From Candidatus Rhodobacter oscarellae (lineage in GTDB: Bacteria; Pseudomonadota; Alphaproteobacteria; Rhodobacterales; Rhodobacteraceae): a DNA stretch of 64,000 nt. Shown here piece after piece: positions 1 to 8,220 of the stretch. Each line of letters starts with the position of its first letter. Position 1 is the stretch's first letter. Made by a program: the position numbers and the translations under genes. The DNA is taken from assembly GCF_001078595.1 (NCBI RefSeq), contig NZ_LFTY01000002.1, positions 2,785,773-2,849,772 on the forward strand, in the 5' to 3' direction. The notes under the pieces were generated by a model. That model did no database searches and was not told where the DNA came from. It saw only the letters and a program-made list of their open reading frames with translations.

Positions 1-45
1 GTTGGCCGTTCAGTAACCGTACCTGCCTTCACTAAGGAGAATACC

Positions 46-1089
46 ATGCCAGCAGCGGACGCCAGTGCTCGGCGCGCTCGGGGGAACGGGTTTGCCTTGC
101 GTGCACTTTTCACGCGGCCCGAGTTCACCGCAATCGTCGGAACCGTTGTCGTTTTCGCGTTCTTCGCGATATTCACAGGCGACGCTGGTTTCCTCTCCTT
201 GGTGATGACAAGAAACTATCTGGAGGTGGCGGCGACTATTGGCATCATCGCCGCCCCCATCACGCTTTTGCTCGTGGCTGGTGAATTCGATCTGTCGGTT
301 GGATCTGTCGTCGCCGCCTGCGAGATCACACTGAGTTACCTAATTGTCTACGCGGGGTGGGCGGTGCTGCCGGCCTTCCTTTTCAGCGTCGCGGTCGCCA
401 CACTGATCGGGCTGACCAACGGATACCTCGTCGTCAAAACAAAGCTCCCGTCGTTCATCATAACACTTGCGACGCTGTTTATAATTCGCGGGGCGACACA
501 GGGCATCCTGCGGATGCTGACCGGCAATAGCATCATCGACCGGGTGCGCTCGGTATCCGACGAAGATCCGGTGTCGCTGTTGTTCAATTCCTCAGTTGGA
601 CCGTTCTCGATATCGCTGATCTGGTGGATTGGCGTCTCGCTTCTCTGCGCATGGGTCTTGCAGAGGTCGATCTTCGGGAACTGGATCTACGCGACCGGCG
701 GAAACCGCGCCGCCGCTGTGCGCACCGGTATTAAGGTGGACCGGGTCAAGATAATCCTTTACGTGGCCACCGCCGTTTCGGCAGCGCTTGTCGCCGCCAT
801 CAATGTCTATGCTATCAACCAGGGCAACGCCAACGCCGCTCTGGGGCGCGAATTCGAGGTCGTGACGGCCGCCGTGATTGGCGGCGCGCTGCTGACCGGC
901 GGCTATGGCTCGCCCATCGGGGCGTTCTTCGGCGCCCTGTTGTTCGGGATGGTCGGCCAGGGCTTCTTCTTCACGCCGCTGCCTGACGTGTGGTTCATGA
1001 CCTTCCTCGGCGGGATGCTTCTGATCGCAGTGGTCATCAATAATTATACGCGCACCCTGGCGCTAAAGCCGAAGGGAGGCCGTTCATGA
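46..1089 (+). CDS. Sugar ABC transporter permease (RbsC/FrcC-like)
   Basis: This 347-residue polytopic inner-membrane protein has about ten hydrophobic segments and the signature of the branched-chain/ribose permease family: a GEFDLSVGS motif near residues 78-86 and a glycine-rich GGALLTGGYGSPIGAFFGALLF stretch, cut here as GGALLTGGYGSP near 285-296. In this family it forms the channel of a ribose/fructose/xylose-type importer. The ATG follows an AAGGAG Shine-Dalgarno at about 35-40. Its stop overlaps the next gene, an ATPase, by 4 bp, so the two are co-translated. No periplasmic binding protein is visible; it would be expected upstream of the window. The substrate cannot be told from sequence alone. 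Confidence 0.9.
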   Translation: MPAADASARRARGNGFALRALFTRPEFTAIVGTVVVFAFFAIFTGDAGFLSLVMTRNYLEVAATIGIIAAPITLLLVAGEFDLSVGSVVAACEITLSYLIVYAGWAVLPAFLFSVAVATLIGLTNGYLVVKTKLPSFIITLATLFIIRGATQGILRMLTGNSIIDRVRSVSDEDPVSLLFNSSVGPFSISLIWWIGVSLLCAWVLQRSIFGNWIYATGGNRAAAVRTGIKVDRVKIILYVATAVSAALVAAINVYAINQGNANAALGREFEVVTAAVIGGALLTGGYGSPIGAFFGALLFGMVGQGFFFTPLPDVWFMTFLGGMLLIAVVINNYTRTLALKPKGGRS

Positions 1090-1865
1090 GCGCCGCACCT
1101 TACCTCGAAGCCGTCGGCGTCTCTAAGTTCTATGACAGTTTCTCCGCCCTCAAGGATGTGACCATCAGTGTCGCCCCGGGGGAGGTCGTTTGCCTGCTGG
1201 GGGACAACGGGGCCGGAAAGTCCACCCTTATTCAGACCCTGAATGGCGTGATCAAGCCAGACGAGGGCACCATTCGGGTCAATGGCGAGGACATTGTCTT
1301 TGATGGGCCGGACGACGCGCTCGATCTCGGCATCGCCACCGTGTTCCAGGACCTCGCGGTGGTGCCGATGATGCCGGTCTACCGCAACTTCTTCCTTGGT
1401 CGGGAGCCCGCCAAGGGGCGATGGCCCTTCCGCCGGTTCGACACCGAGCATGCCATCGCGGCCACCAAAGAGGCGATGCGCGGCATGGGCGCGGAGGCCG
1501 CCGATGTCATGCGGCCGATTGCAACCCTGTCCGGCGGCCAAAGGCAGAGCGTCGCGGTCGCGCGCGCGGTCCACTTCGGGGCGAAGGTCCTGATTCTTGA
1601 CGAGCCGACCTCGGCACTCGGGGTGCGTCAGGCCGAGATGGTCCTGAACTACGTCCGCGAGGCGCGCGACAACGGGGTCGGCGTGATCCTGATCACACAC
1701 AACGTGCAGCATGCGTATCCGGTCGGCGACACCTTTGTGGTCTTGTTCCTGGGCCGCTCTTTGGGAACCTTCAAGAAGTCGGAACTGACCGAGCAGCAAC
1801 TGATGCGGCTGATGGCGGGTAAGACCGAGACCCTGAAGGAACTTGGGGCCGATCCCGCAGTCTAA
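1086..1865 (+). CDS. Sugar ABC transporter ATP-binding protein (single-domain, FrcA-like)
   Basis: This 259-residue ATPase energises the preceding permease. Walker A (GDNGAGKST) lies at residues 39-47, the signature LSGGQRQ near 148-154 and Walker B (VLILDEPTSAL) near 167-177, followed by the switch histidine in LITHNVQHA. It has one nucleotide-binding domain, like FrcA, and not the two fused domains of RbsA or XylG. The start ATG overlaps the permease stop (ATGA). A gene-free region follows and no further transporter component is present, so the operon ends here. Confidence 0.9.
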   Translation: MSAAPYLEAVGVSKFYDSFSALKDVTISVAPGEVVCLLGDNGAGKSTLIQTLNGVIKPDEGTIRVNGEDIVFDGPDDALDLGIATVFQDLAVVPMMPVYRNFFLGREPAKGRWPFRRFDTEHAIAATKEAMRGMGAEAADVMRPIATLSGGQRQSVAVARAVHFGAKVLILDEPTSALGVRQAEMVLNYVREARDNGVGVILITHNVQHAYPVGDTFVVLFLGRSLGTFKKSELTEQQLMRLMAGKTETLKELGADPAV

Positions 1866-2173
1866 TCGTAACGCTGGCGGGCCAGCTGGTTGCTGCCGGT
1901 GCTGCCCGGCCTCGCAGGAGGTTTCCTTGTGGCACGTTACGCCTAGGCATTGCCTCTGACGTTGGTGAAGCGCTTTACTATCGACAGCAAACTCCCCCAA
2001 GAGGAACCCCGCGCCCCAAGAACCGGAAAGGATGCGGAAACAGAACATTGGAGGGGAACACAGATGCTCCGAGCCACACGAGTTTCTGCGCTGAACTGTC
2101 CGCCGGTGTCGCACTTGGAGTTGGAGCCTCGCAACGTCCACTCCAGGCCAAACCCCGTCCCAGACCCCAGGCC
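1866..2173. other. Gene-free stretch with an operator and a possible abandoned gene start
   Basis: No convincing gene lies in these 308 bases. They contain a LacI-type operator (1965-1978). About 85 bases downstream comes a strong Shine-Dalgarno-like GGAGGGG and an ATG at 2064, but the following 44 codons resemble no protein I know and run into the convergent gene. This looks like the promoter and first codons of a lost sugar-transport operon; that reading is inference. Confidence 0.4.
1965..1978. promoter_or_regulatory. LacI-family operator-like palindrome
   Basis: The 14 bases read GTGAAGCGCTTTAC, an almost perfect palindrome around the AAGCGCTT core typical of LacI/PurR-family operators (one mismatched pair). 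No LacI regulator and no intact downstream sugar gene is in the window, so the site is orphaned. Confidence 0.5.
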
Positions 2174-2530
2174 TCAGCGCAGCGCAAAATCCGCATAAAT
2201 CCCGGTGCCGCGGTCCGATATGAACCGCACGGTGTTGCCGCGCATCTTCACCAGCTGGCAATTCGGCCCCAGGTCGGTGTCGCCATGATAGAGATCTCGA
2301 CAGAACGCCCCGTTTTGCCAGCGCCAATTGCCCGTCACCGGTTTGCCGAAGGCGCGGCCTTGGATCCGCCCGTTATTCGTCACGCTAAGCTTGATGCCAA
2401 GCCGCGTGAGTTTCTTCCCGGTCACCAGATCCACAAAGCTCCGCTCGTCCTGGATGTGACGGAATGACTCCGCCGCAGCAGGTACCGAAAAGAGCCCAAC
2501 CAAACATAAAAACACAACAAGAATTCGCAT
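2174..2530 (-). CDS. Small secreted hypothetical protein
   Basis: A 118-residue protein begins with a clean Sec signal peptide (basic MR, hydrophobic core ILVVFLCLVGLF, cleavage after VPAAA near residue 20). The mature part is about 98 residues with two cysteines (CRDLY and NCQLVK), which could form a disulfide, and many Trp/Arg/Gly residues. It resembles small periplasmic proteins of Rhodobacteraceae that carry a beta-rich domain, but I do not recognise a named family. It is a single minus-strand gene, converging on the sugar ABC operon. Confidence 0.7.
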   Translation of the reverse strand: MRILVVFLCLVGLFSVPAAAESFRHIQDERSFVDLVTGKKLTRLGIKLSVTNNGRIQGRAFGKPVTGNWRWQNGAFCRDLYHGDTDLGPNCQLVKMRGNTVRFISDRGTGIYADFALR

Positions 2531-2591
2531 CGGATGCCCCCGACTGAACGCGCACTAACAAATAGGGCTACGTATCGGGGGATCGTTTGGA

Positions 2592-3404
2592 TCAGTTTAA
2601 TCCAAGCACGTCCATCATGTCGTATTGCCCCGGCTTTTGCCCCTGCCCCCAAAGCGCGGCCCGCAGCGCGCCCTTGGCGAACAGGCTGCGATCGCTGGCC
2701 ACGTGGCGCAGGGTGAGGCGCTCGCCGGCGCCCGCGAAGACCACGTCATGCTCGCCGATGATGTCGCCGCCGCGGATCGCGGTGAAGCCGATGTCGCCGC
2801 GCTTGCGGGCGCCGGTGATGCCGTCGCGGCCCCGGTCGGCGACGTCCTCTAACGCAACGCCGCGCCCCTCAGCCGCGGCCTCGCCCAGCATCAGCGCGGT
2901 GCCCGAGGGCGCGTCGACCTTTTGGTTGTGATGCGCCTCGATGACCTCGATGTCGAAATCCTCGTCCAGCGCGGCAGAGACCATGCGGGTCAGCTTCACC
3001 AGCAGGTTGACGCCCAGGCTCATATTGCCGGCGCGCACGATCACCGCATGGCGCGATGCGGGCTCGAGTGCTGCGATCTCCTCGGCGCTCATGCCCGTGG
3101 TGCCGATGACATGCACCACGCGGGCCTGCGCGGCGATGCGCGCGAACTCCAAGGTCGCCGCGGGGGCGGTGAAGTCCAGCACGGCCTGCGCCTTGGCGAA
3201 GGCCTCCAGCGGGTCGTCGGTCACGGTCACGCCCAGGTCCGCGCCGCCCATGGCCGCGCCCAGGTCCTGCCCCAGCCAGGGGTGGCCCGCGCGTTCGACC
3301 GCGCCCACCAGCCGCGCCTTGTCCGAGCCCAGCACCGTGCGCACCAGCATCTGCCCCATGCGCCCGCTGGCGCCCGTCACCACGATCCCAGGTCGTTCCG
3401 TCAT
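2592..3404 (-). CDS. dapB: 4-hydroxy-tetrahydrodipicolinate reductase
   Basis: This cytoplasmic enzyme reduces 4-hydroxy-tetrahydrodipicolinate to tetrahydrodipicolinate with NAD(P)H in lysine and diaminopimelate synthesis. The 270-residue protein has the nucleotide-binding GASGRMG at residues 11-17 and the catalytic and substrate motif [15 protein letters not shown] near 154-168. A longer in-frame start exists at 3452, but the ATG at 3404 is preceded by GGAGGG at good spacing and begins [14 protein letters not shown], as family members do. It is transcribed away from the polysaccharide deacetylase gene. Confidence 0.95.
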   Translation of the reverse strand: MTERPGIVVTGASGRMGQMLVRTVLGSDKARLVGAVERAGHPWLGQDLGAAMGGADLGVTVTDDPLEAFAKAQAVLDFTAPAATLEFARIAAQARVVHVIGTTGMSAEEIAALEPASRHAVIVRAGNMSLGVNLLVKLTRMVSAALDEDFDIEVIEAHHNQKVDAPSGTALMLGEAAAEGRGVALEDVADRGRDGITGARKRGDIGFTAIRGGDIIGEHDVVFAGAGERLTLRHVASDRSLFAKGALRAALWGQGQKPGQYDMMDVLGLN

Positions 3405-3490
3405 CTCGCCCTCCGTTTGCGCCCCTGTACCCTGCCGCCCCGCGCTTGGCAAAGCTTGTGTTTCACCTCCGCACCGTTCAAGCAGCGGGA

Positions 3491-4198
3491 ATGCGTTACT
3501 TGTTCATTGCGATCTGTATCCTGGCCGCCGCGTTTTACGGGCTGCGCGAACTGGCGCGGGTCGAGAGCGTGCAGTTGTTCGGCGAAATGCGCAGCCACGG
3601 GCCGCAGGACCGGCCCCGCGTTGCGCTGACCTTTGACGACGGCCCGAGCCAGCCTCACACGACCGAGGTGCTGGCTATGCTGGCCGAGCAGGACGCCGTG
3701 GCGACCTTCTTTTTGATCGGAGAGGCGATCGCAAAGCACCCCGAGGCCAGCCGCGCCATCGCTGAGGCCGGCCATGAGATCGGCAACCACTCTTATACCC
3801 ACGCGCGGATGGTGTTCCGCGCGCCGGGCTTTGTGCGCCGCGAGCTGGACCAGACGGACGCCGCGATCCGGGGCCTGGGCTATGACGGCCCGATCCACTT
3901 CCGCGCGCCCTATGGCAACAAGCTCTTTGTGCTGCCCTGGGTGCTTGCCCGGCAGAACCGGCTCTCGGTGATGTGGAGCCTGGAGGGCGACGGCGATCTG
4001 GCGCTGCAAAAGGACCCGGCGGCGCTGGCCAAGCATGTGGTGTCGCAGGCGCGGGCGGGGGATATCATCCTGCTGCACCCGATGTACTCCACCCGCCCGG
4101 GAACGCGGGCAGCGCTGCCTGCGATCCTCACCGGGCTGCGCGATCGCGGCTTTGAGCTGGTCACCGTTTCAGAGCTTCTTGGCAAAGCGCCACACTGA
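3491..4198 (+). CDS. Polysaccharide deacetylase (NodB domain)
   Basis: A 235-residue protein has an N-terminal hydrophobic segment ([18 protein letters not shown]) that acts as signal or membrane anchor, followed by a NodB carbohydrate-esterase family 4 domain. The metal-site motifs TFDDGP (near residues 47-52) and HSYTH (near 100-104) are intact, as is the RAPYGN motif. Such enzymes remove N-acetyl groups from peptidoglycan or other glycans in the periplasm. The ATG at 3491 follows an AGCGGGA; an upstream in-frame start at 3446 would spoil the signal sequence. The substrate is unknown. Confidence 0.88.
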   Translation: MRYLFIAICILAAAFYGLRELARVESVQLFGEMRSHGPQDRPRVALTFDDGPSQPHTTEVLAMLAEQDAVATFFLIGEAIAKHPEASRAIAEAGHEIGNHSYTHARMVFRAPGFVRRELDQTDAAIRGLGYDGPIHFRAPYGNKLFVLPWVLARQNRLSVMWSLEGDGDLALQKDPAALAKHVVSQARAGDIILLHPMYSTRPGTRAALPAILTGLRDRGFELVTVSELLGKAPH

Positions 4199-4282
4199 AC
4201 GCTTCCAAAACCGCTGAAAGTGTCATAACTAGGTCAGCCCAGCGCAGGCTGGGATGTGCCGCAGATCAGGACCACGCGTTTC

Positions 4283-4681
4283 ATGGGCAAGCAATCTCAT
4301 AATCCGGGCCGCGCCCCGTCGCAGCGCCAGCTGCGCGTCGGAGAGCTGATCCGGCGCACGCTGTCAGACGTGCTTAACCGCGGGGACATTCACGACCCCG
4401 ATCTGAACCGCATGTCGATCACGGTGTCCGAGGTGCGCACCTCGCCCGACCTCAAGGTCGCGACGGCTTACGTATTGCCGCTGGGCGGGAACTTTCGCGA
4501 GGAAGCGCTCGACGCCTTGCGCCGCAACCGCGGCGAGCTGCGCCGGGCGATCAACAAGGGCCTGACGCTGAAATTCTCGCCCGAGCTGCGCTTTGTGCTG
4601 GACGAGAGCTTTGACCGCATGGATGAGACCCGGCGCCTGCTGGGCCAAGACGACGTGCGGCGGGATATTGACGAGGGCTAG
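4283..4681 (+). CDS. rbfA: 30S ribosome-binding factor A
   Basis: This 132-residue KH-like RNA-binding factor is needed for 16S rRNA 5'-end maturation and 30S assembly. The family pattern is clear: [14 protein letters not shown] near the start, the [21 protein letters not shown]-type core (seen here as [20 protein letters not shown]), and the [19 protein letters not shown]-terminus. I chose the ATG at 4283 (MGKQSHNPG); a GTG at 4256 is in frame but adds atypical residues. The stop abuts the next gene's ATG, and truB follows, as in many alphaproteobacterial rbfA-truB clusters. Confidence 0.93.
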   Translation: MGKQSHNPGRAPSQRQLRVGELIRRTLSDVLNRGDIHDPDLNRMSITVSEVRTSPDLKVATAYVLPLGGNFREEALDALRRNRGELRRAINKGLTLKFSPELRFVLDESFDRMDETRRLLGQDDVRRDIDEG

Positions 4682-5413
4682 ATGCGGGGGCTTGCGCTGC
4701 TCATCGCGACGCTGCTCGCGCCCGCGACGCAAGCCGCAGAATGCCAAGCCGCGCGCTTTGACGGCGCCGGTTTTACCTGGTGCGTGGTGGATCTTGAGGC
4801 AGAGCAGATGCGGCTCTGGCTGCATGACGACGCGGGCACGCCCTTTGGCAGCTTTGACCGGCTGGATCAGCATCTAAGCCAGAGCGGCGCGCGCCTGGGC
4901 ATCGCGATGAACGCGGGCATGTACCACCCCGACCGCGCGCCGGTGGGCCTATATGTCGAGCAATCAAAGACCCTGGCGCCGATTGTGACCCGCGCCGGGC
5001 CCGGCAACTTCGGCATGCTCCCGAACGGCGTGCTCTGCCTGCGCGACGGCGGGGCCGCCGTGATGGACAGCCGCGCGCATGCCGGGACGCTTGATTGCCG
5101 CTTTGCGACGCAATCCGGGCCGTTGCTGGTGATCGACGGCGCGCTTCACCCGCGCTTTCTGGCCGATAGCGACAGCCGCCACATCCGCAACGGCGTGGGC
5201 GTGCGCGCCAATGGCCGCGAGGTGGTGCTGGGGATCTCCGACGAGCCGGTGAACTTCCATCACTTCGCGCGGTTCTTCCGCGACCTGGCCGGCACGGCGA
5301 ACGCTCTTTACCTGGATGGCAAGGTCTCCAAGCTCTACGTGCCCGGGCTGGACCGGCACGACCTGGGGCTGCCGATGGGACCGATCATAGGCACGGTTAA
5401 GCCCGCCGGTTGA
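4682..5413 (+). CDS. Phosphodiester glycosidase family protein (DUF2233/NAGPA-like), secreted
   Basis: The 243-residue protein has a short signal peptide ([15 protein letters not shown], cleavage near residue 18) and the NAGPA-like fold marks: [19 protein letters not shown] near residues 77-95, [15 protein letters not shown], and [33 protein letters not shown] split over 171-203. Homologues hydrolyse N-acetylglucosamine-1-phosphodiesters or cell-wall sugar phosphodiesters. The ATG directly follows the rbfA TAG with no gap, so the two are probably translationally coupled. The exact substrate is unknown. Confidence 0.82.
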   Translation: MRGLALLIATLLAPATQAAECQAARFDGAGFTWCVVDLEAEQMRLWLHDDAGTPFGSFDRLDQHLSQSGARLGIAMNAGMYHPDRAPVGLYVEQSKTLAPIVTRAGPGNFGMLPNGVLCLRDGGAAVMDSRAHAGTLDCRFATQSGPLLVIDGALHPRFLADSDSRHIRNGVGVRANGREVVLGISDEPVNFHHFARFFRDLAGTANALYLDGKVSKLYVPGLDRHDLGLPMGPIIGTVKPAG

Positions 5414-5468
5414 CATTGGCGCACCGGGCGCGGTAGCCGACGCGCTCGTAAAAACAGGAACAAGTAGC

Positions 5469-6374
5469 ATGGCACGCAAGCGCAAGGGACTCGACATCTC
5501 GGGCTGGCTGGTGGTGGACAAGCCCGCGGGCATGACCTCGACCGCGGTGGTCAACAAGGTCCGCTGGGCGTATGAGGCCAAGAAGGCCGGGCATGCGGGC
5601 ACGCTGGACCCCGAGGCGACCGGCGTTTTGGCCGTGGCCCTGGGCGAGGCCACCAAGACGGTGCCCTATATCACCGACGCGCTGAAGGCCTACCGCTTCA
5701 CCACGCGGCTGGGCCAGGCCACCAACACCGACGACGCCGAGGGCGAGGTGATCGCCAGCTCTGATACCCGCCCGGATGACGACGCGATCAAGGCCGCGCT
5801 GCCCAGCTTTGAGGGCGACGTCATGCAGGTGCCGCCGCAATTCTCCGCCGTGAAGATCGACGGCGAGCGCGCCTATAAGCGCGCCCGCGATGGCGAGGAG
5901 ATGGAGATCGCCGCCCGCCCGCTTTTTGTGGACGAGCTGTCCTTCGTTGAGCGCCCGGACGCGGATCACGTGGTTTTGGACCTGGTCTGCGGCAAGGGCG
6001 GCTATGTGCGCTCGATCGCGCGCGACCTGGGCGAGATGCTGGGCTGCAAGGGCCATGTGACCACGCTGCGGCGGCTCTGGTCCGGGCCGTTCGAGGCCTC
6101 GGACGGGCTGACCCTCGCGCAGATCGACGAGATGGCGAAGTCGCCGGATCTGGACGGTTTTCTGCGGCCGCTGGAGGACGGGCTGTTCGACCTGCCAGAG
6201 CTGCGCTGCACGCCAGAGGGCGCGGCCCGGCTGCGCAACGGCAACCCCGGCATGGTGTTCAGCTCCGAGGCGGAATACGGCGACGAGGCCTGGGCCAGCT
6301 TTGATGGCAAGGCCGTGGCGGTGGGCACTTACCGCGCGGGCGAGCTGCACCCCAGCCGGGTCTTCGTGCTTTGA
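5469..6374 (+). CDS. truB: tRNA pseudouridine(55) synthase
   Basis: TruB isomerises U55 in the T-loop of all tRNAs. The 301-residue protein begins [30 protein letters not shown], typical of alphaproteobacterial TruB, and carries the catalytic aspartate motif [11 protein letters not shown] at residues 44-54, the [18 protein letters not shown] motif (here [14 protein letters not shown] then RDLGEMLG), and a PUA-like C-terminus. It is downstream of rbfA and its stop overlaps a TTG-started DUF1643 gene. The rpsO gene that commonly follows is 4 kb away. Confidence 0.95.
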   Translation: MARKRKGLDISGWLVVDKPAGMTSTAVVNKVRWAYEAKKAGHAGTLDPEATGVLAVALGEATKTVPYITDALKAYRFTTRLGQATNTDDAEGEVIASSDTRPDDDAIKAALPSFEGDVMQVPPQFSAVKIDGERAYKRARDGEEMEIAARPLFVDELSFVERPDADHVVLDLVCGKGGYVRSIARDLGEMLGCKGHVTTLRRLWSGPFEASDGLTLAQIDEMAKSPDLDGFLRPLEDGLFDLPELRCTPEGAARLRNGNPGMVFSSEAEYGDEAWASFDGKAVAVGTYRAGELHPSRVFVL

Positions 6375-6892
6375 TCACACGCCGCCATGAGGCGGAAGGC
6401 TGCGCCTCTGTGGCCGAATACTCCGACTGCGAGCGCTACCGCTACAGCCTAACCCGGACCTGGGACCACCCCGGGCGCGGCGTGGCCTTCGTGATGCTCA
6501 ACCCCTCCACCGCCAGCGAGCTGCGCAACGACCCCACCGTAGAGCGCTGCGAAAGGCGCGCCCGCGCGATGGGGTTCGGCGCGTTCCGGGTGGTGAACCT
6601 CTTTGCTTGGCGGGCCACCGACCCAAAGGACCTGCGCGCGGCCGCCGAACCGGTGGGCGAGGGCAACGACGCGGCGCTCTTGGCAAGCGCGGGATGGGCG
6701 CAGCAAATCATCTGCGGCTGGGGCACGCATGGCGCGCACCGTCAGCGCGGCGCGCAGGTCGAGGCGCTGCTGCGCGGCACGGGCCAAGAGCTCTTCGCGC
6801 TGGGTCTGACCAAAGAGGGTCACCCCAGGCACCCGCTCTATGTGGGCTACGCGCAAGGGCCGGTGGCTTGGAGCCCTCAGGGCGCGTGCTAA
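6371..6892 (+). CDS. DUF1643 domain-containing protein
   Basis: The 173-residue protein matches the DUF1643 pattern: [31 protein letters not shown] near residues 40-60, [18 protein letters not shown], and CGWGTHG, ending with HPLYV. No biochemical role is established; members are often found near phage and nucleic-acid genes. The start is a TTG whose last two bases begin the truB stop codon (TTGA), implying coupling. An internal ATG at the MLNPSTAS position would cut into the domain. Confidence 0.8.
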   Translation: MITRRHEAEGCASVAEYSDCERYRYSLTRTWDHPGRGVAFVMLNPSTASELRNDPTVERCERRARAMGFGAFRVVNLFAWRATDPKDLRAAAEPVGEGNDAALLASAGWAQQIICGWGTHGAHRQRGAQVEALLRGTGQELFALGLTKEGHPRHPLYVGYAQGPVAWSPQGAC

Positions 6893-6971
6893 GATTGCCG
6901 GGGCGGGTGCTCGGGCCGCCAGGGCGTTAAACGCCATTCGACATCCCGGATCACCCCGCTAGTCTTGGCGC

Positions 6972-8156
6972 ATGACCGATCCGATTCCCCCCTTCTCCGC
7001 CGCCGAGTATGATCGCCGCCTTGCCAAGGCGCGCGCCGCCATGGCCGCGCAGGACCTGGACGCCGTGATTGCCACCGATCCCTCGAACCAGGCCTGGCTG
7101 ACCGGCTATGACGGCTGGTCCTTTTATGTGCATCAGGCGGTGGTGCTGCCGGCCGGCGGTCGCCCGCTTTGGTGGGGGCGCAATCAGGACGCGAACGGCG
7201 CCAAACGCACGGTGGACCTAAGCCGCACGGACGTGGCGGGCTATGCCGACCACTACGTGCAATCCACCACACGGCACCCGATGCAGGACCTCGCCGCGCG
7301 GCTCTCTGACATGGGGCTTGGCGCAGGCCGGATCGGCGTCGAGATGGACAATTACTATTACTCGGCCAAGGCCCATGCCGCCCTGTCCGAGGCACTGCCC
7401 CAGGCCACGCTCCTGGACGCGACGGCTTTGGTGAACTGGTGCCGCGCGGTGAAGTCCGACGAAGAGCTGGGCTTTATGCGCCGTGCGGCGCGCATCACCG
7501 AGAAGATCCAGCGCCATGCCATCGAGCGCGCCGCCCCCGGCCTGCGCAAGAACGAGCTGGCCGCAGGTATCATGGCCGAGGGCATTCTGGGCGTCGGCGA
7601 GGACTGGGGCGACTACCCCGCCATCGTGCCCCTGCTGCCAAGCGGGTCCGACGCCGCCGCGCCGCATCTGACCTGGGACGGGCGCGAGATGCGCGACGGC
7701 GAGGCGACGTTCTTTGAGCTTGCCGGCGTCTACCGGCGCTATCACGTGCCCTGCTCGCGCACCGTGTTCCTGGGCGATCCGCCGGACCACATCCGGCGCG
7801 CCGAGGCCGCGCTGATCGCCGGGTTAGAGGCGGGCCTGGACGCCGCCCGCGCGGGCAACCAGGCGCGCGACATCGCCAACGCCCTGGGCGCCGAGATGGA
7901 GAAGGCCGGGATCGAACGCGGCGCCCGCTGCGGCTATGCCATCGGGCTCAGCTATCCGCCGGACTGGGGCGAGCGCACGATCAGCCTGCGCGAGGAGGAC
8001 GAGACCGTGCTAGAGCCCGACATGACCTTCCACTTCATGCCGGGTCTTTGGATGGATGACTGGGGCCTGGAGATCACCGAGCCCATTCGCATCACCGCGG
8101 AGGGCCCGGCGGAGTGCTTTTGCGATCTGCCGCGGGAATTGATCGCGAAGCCCTAG
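6972..8156 (+). CDS. doeA: M24-family peptidase, probable ectoine hydrolase (DoeA/EutD-like)
   Basis: The 394-residue protein has the creatinase/prolidase layout: an N-terminal domain with DPSNQAWLTGYDGWSFYVHQ near residues 36-55, the wording found in ectoine hydrolases, and a C-terminal pita-bread domain. The usual M24 metal-binding Asp pair is altered (FFELAGVYRRYHVPCSRTVFLG), as expected for DoeA, which opens the ectoine ring to N-acetyl-diaminobutyrate and not a peptide bond. The partner genes doeB, doeC, doeD and asnC are not adjacent, so the pathway assignment rests on sequence alone. A generic Xaa-Pro peptidase is the alternative. Confidence 0.72.
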   Translation: MTDPIPPFSAAEYDRRLAKARAAMAAQDLDAVIATDPSNQAWLTGYDGWSFYVHQAVVLPAGGRPLWWGRNQDANGAKRTVDLSRTDVAGYADHYVQSTTRHPMQDLAARLSDMGLGAGRIGVEMDNYYYSAKAHAALSEALPQATLLDATALVNWCRAVKSDEELGFMRRAARITEKIQRHAIERAAPGLRKNELAAGIMAEGILGVGEDWGDYPAIVPLLPSGSDAAAPHLTWDGREMRDGEATFFELAGVYRRYHVPCSRTVFLGDPPDHIRRAEAALIAGLEAGLDAARAGNQARDIANALGAEMEKAGIERGARCGYAIGLSYPPDWGERTISLREEDETVLEPDMTFHFMPGLWMDDWGLEITEPIRITAEGPAECFCDLPRELIAKP

Positions 8157-8220
8157 AGGGAACCCCCGGCGGGGCCTGGCTCACTTGTTGGCTTCTAAGC
8201 CAGGCGCCAACGGCGATGGT

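Noticed and set aside
8174-8210. Hairpin with GCCTGGCT/AGCCAGGC arms between the DoeA-like and RTX-like genes
   Set aside because: The loop is long and there is no T run on either strand, so I did not call it a terminator.
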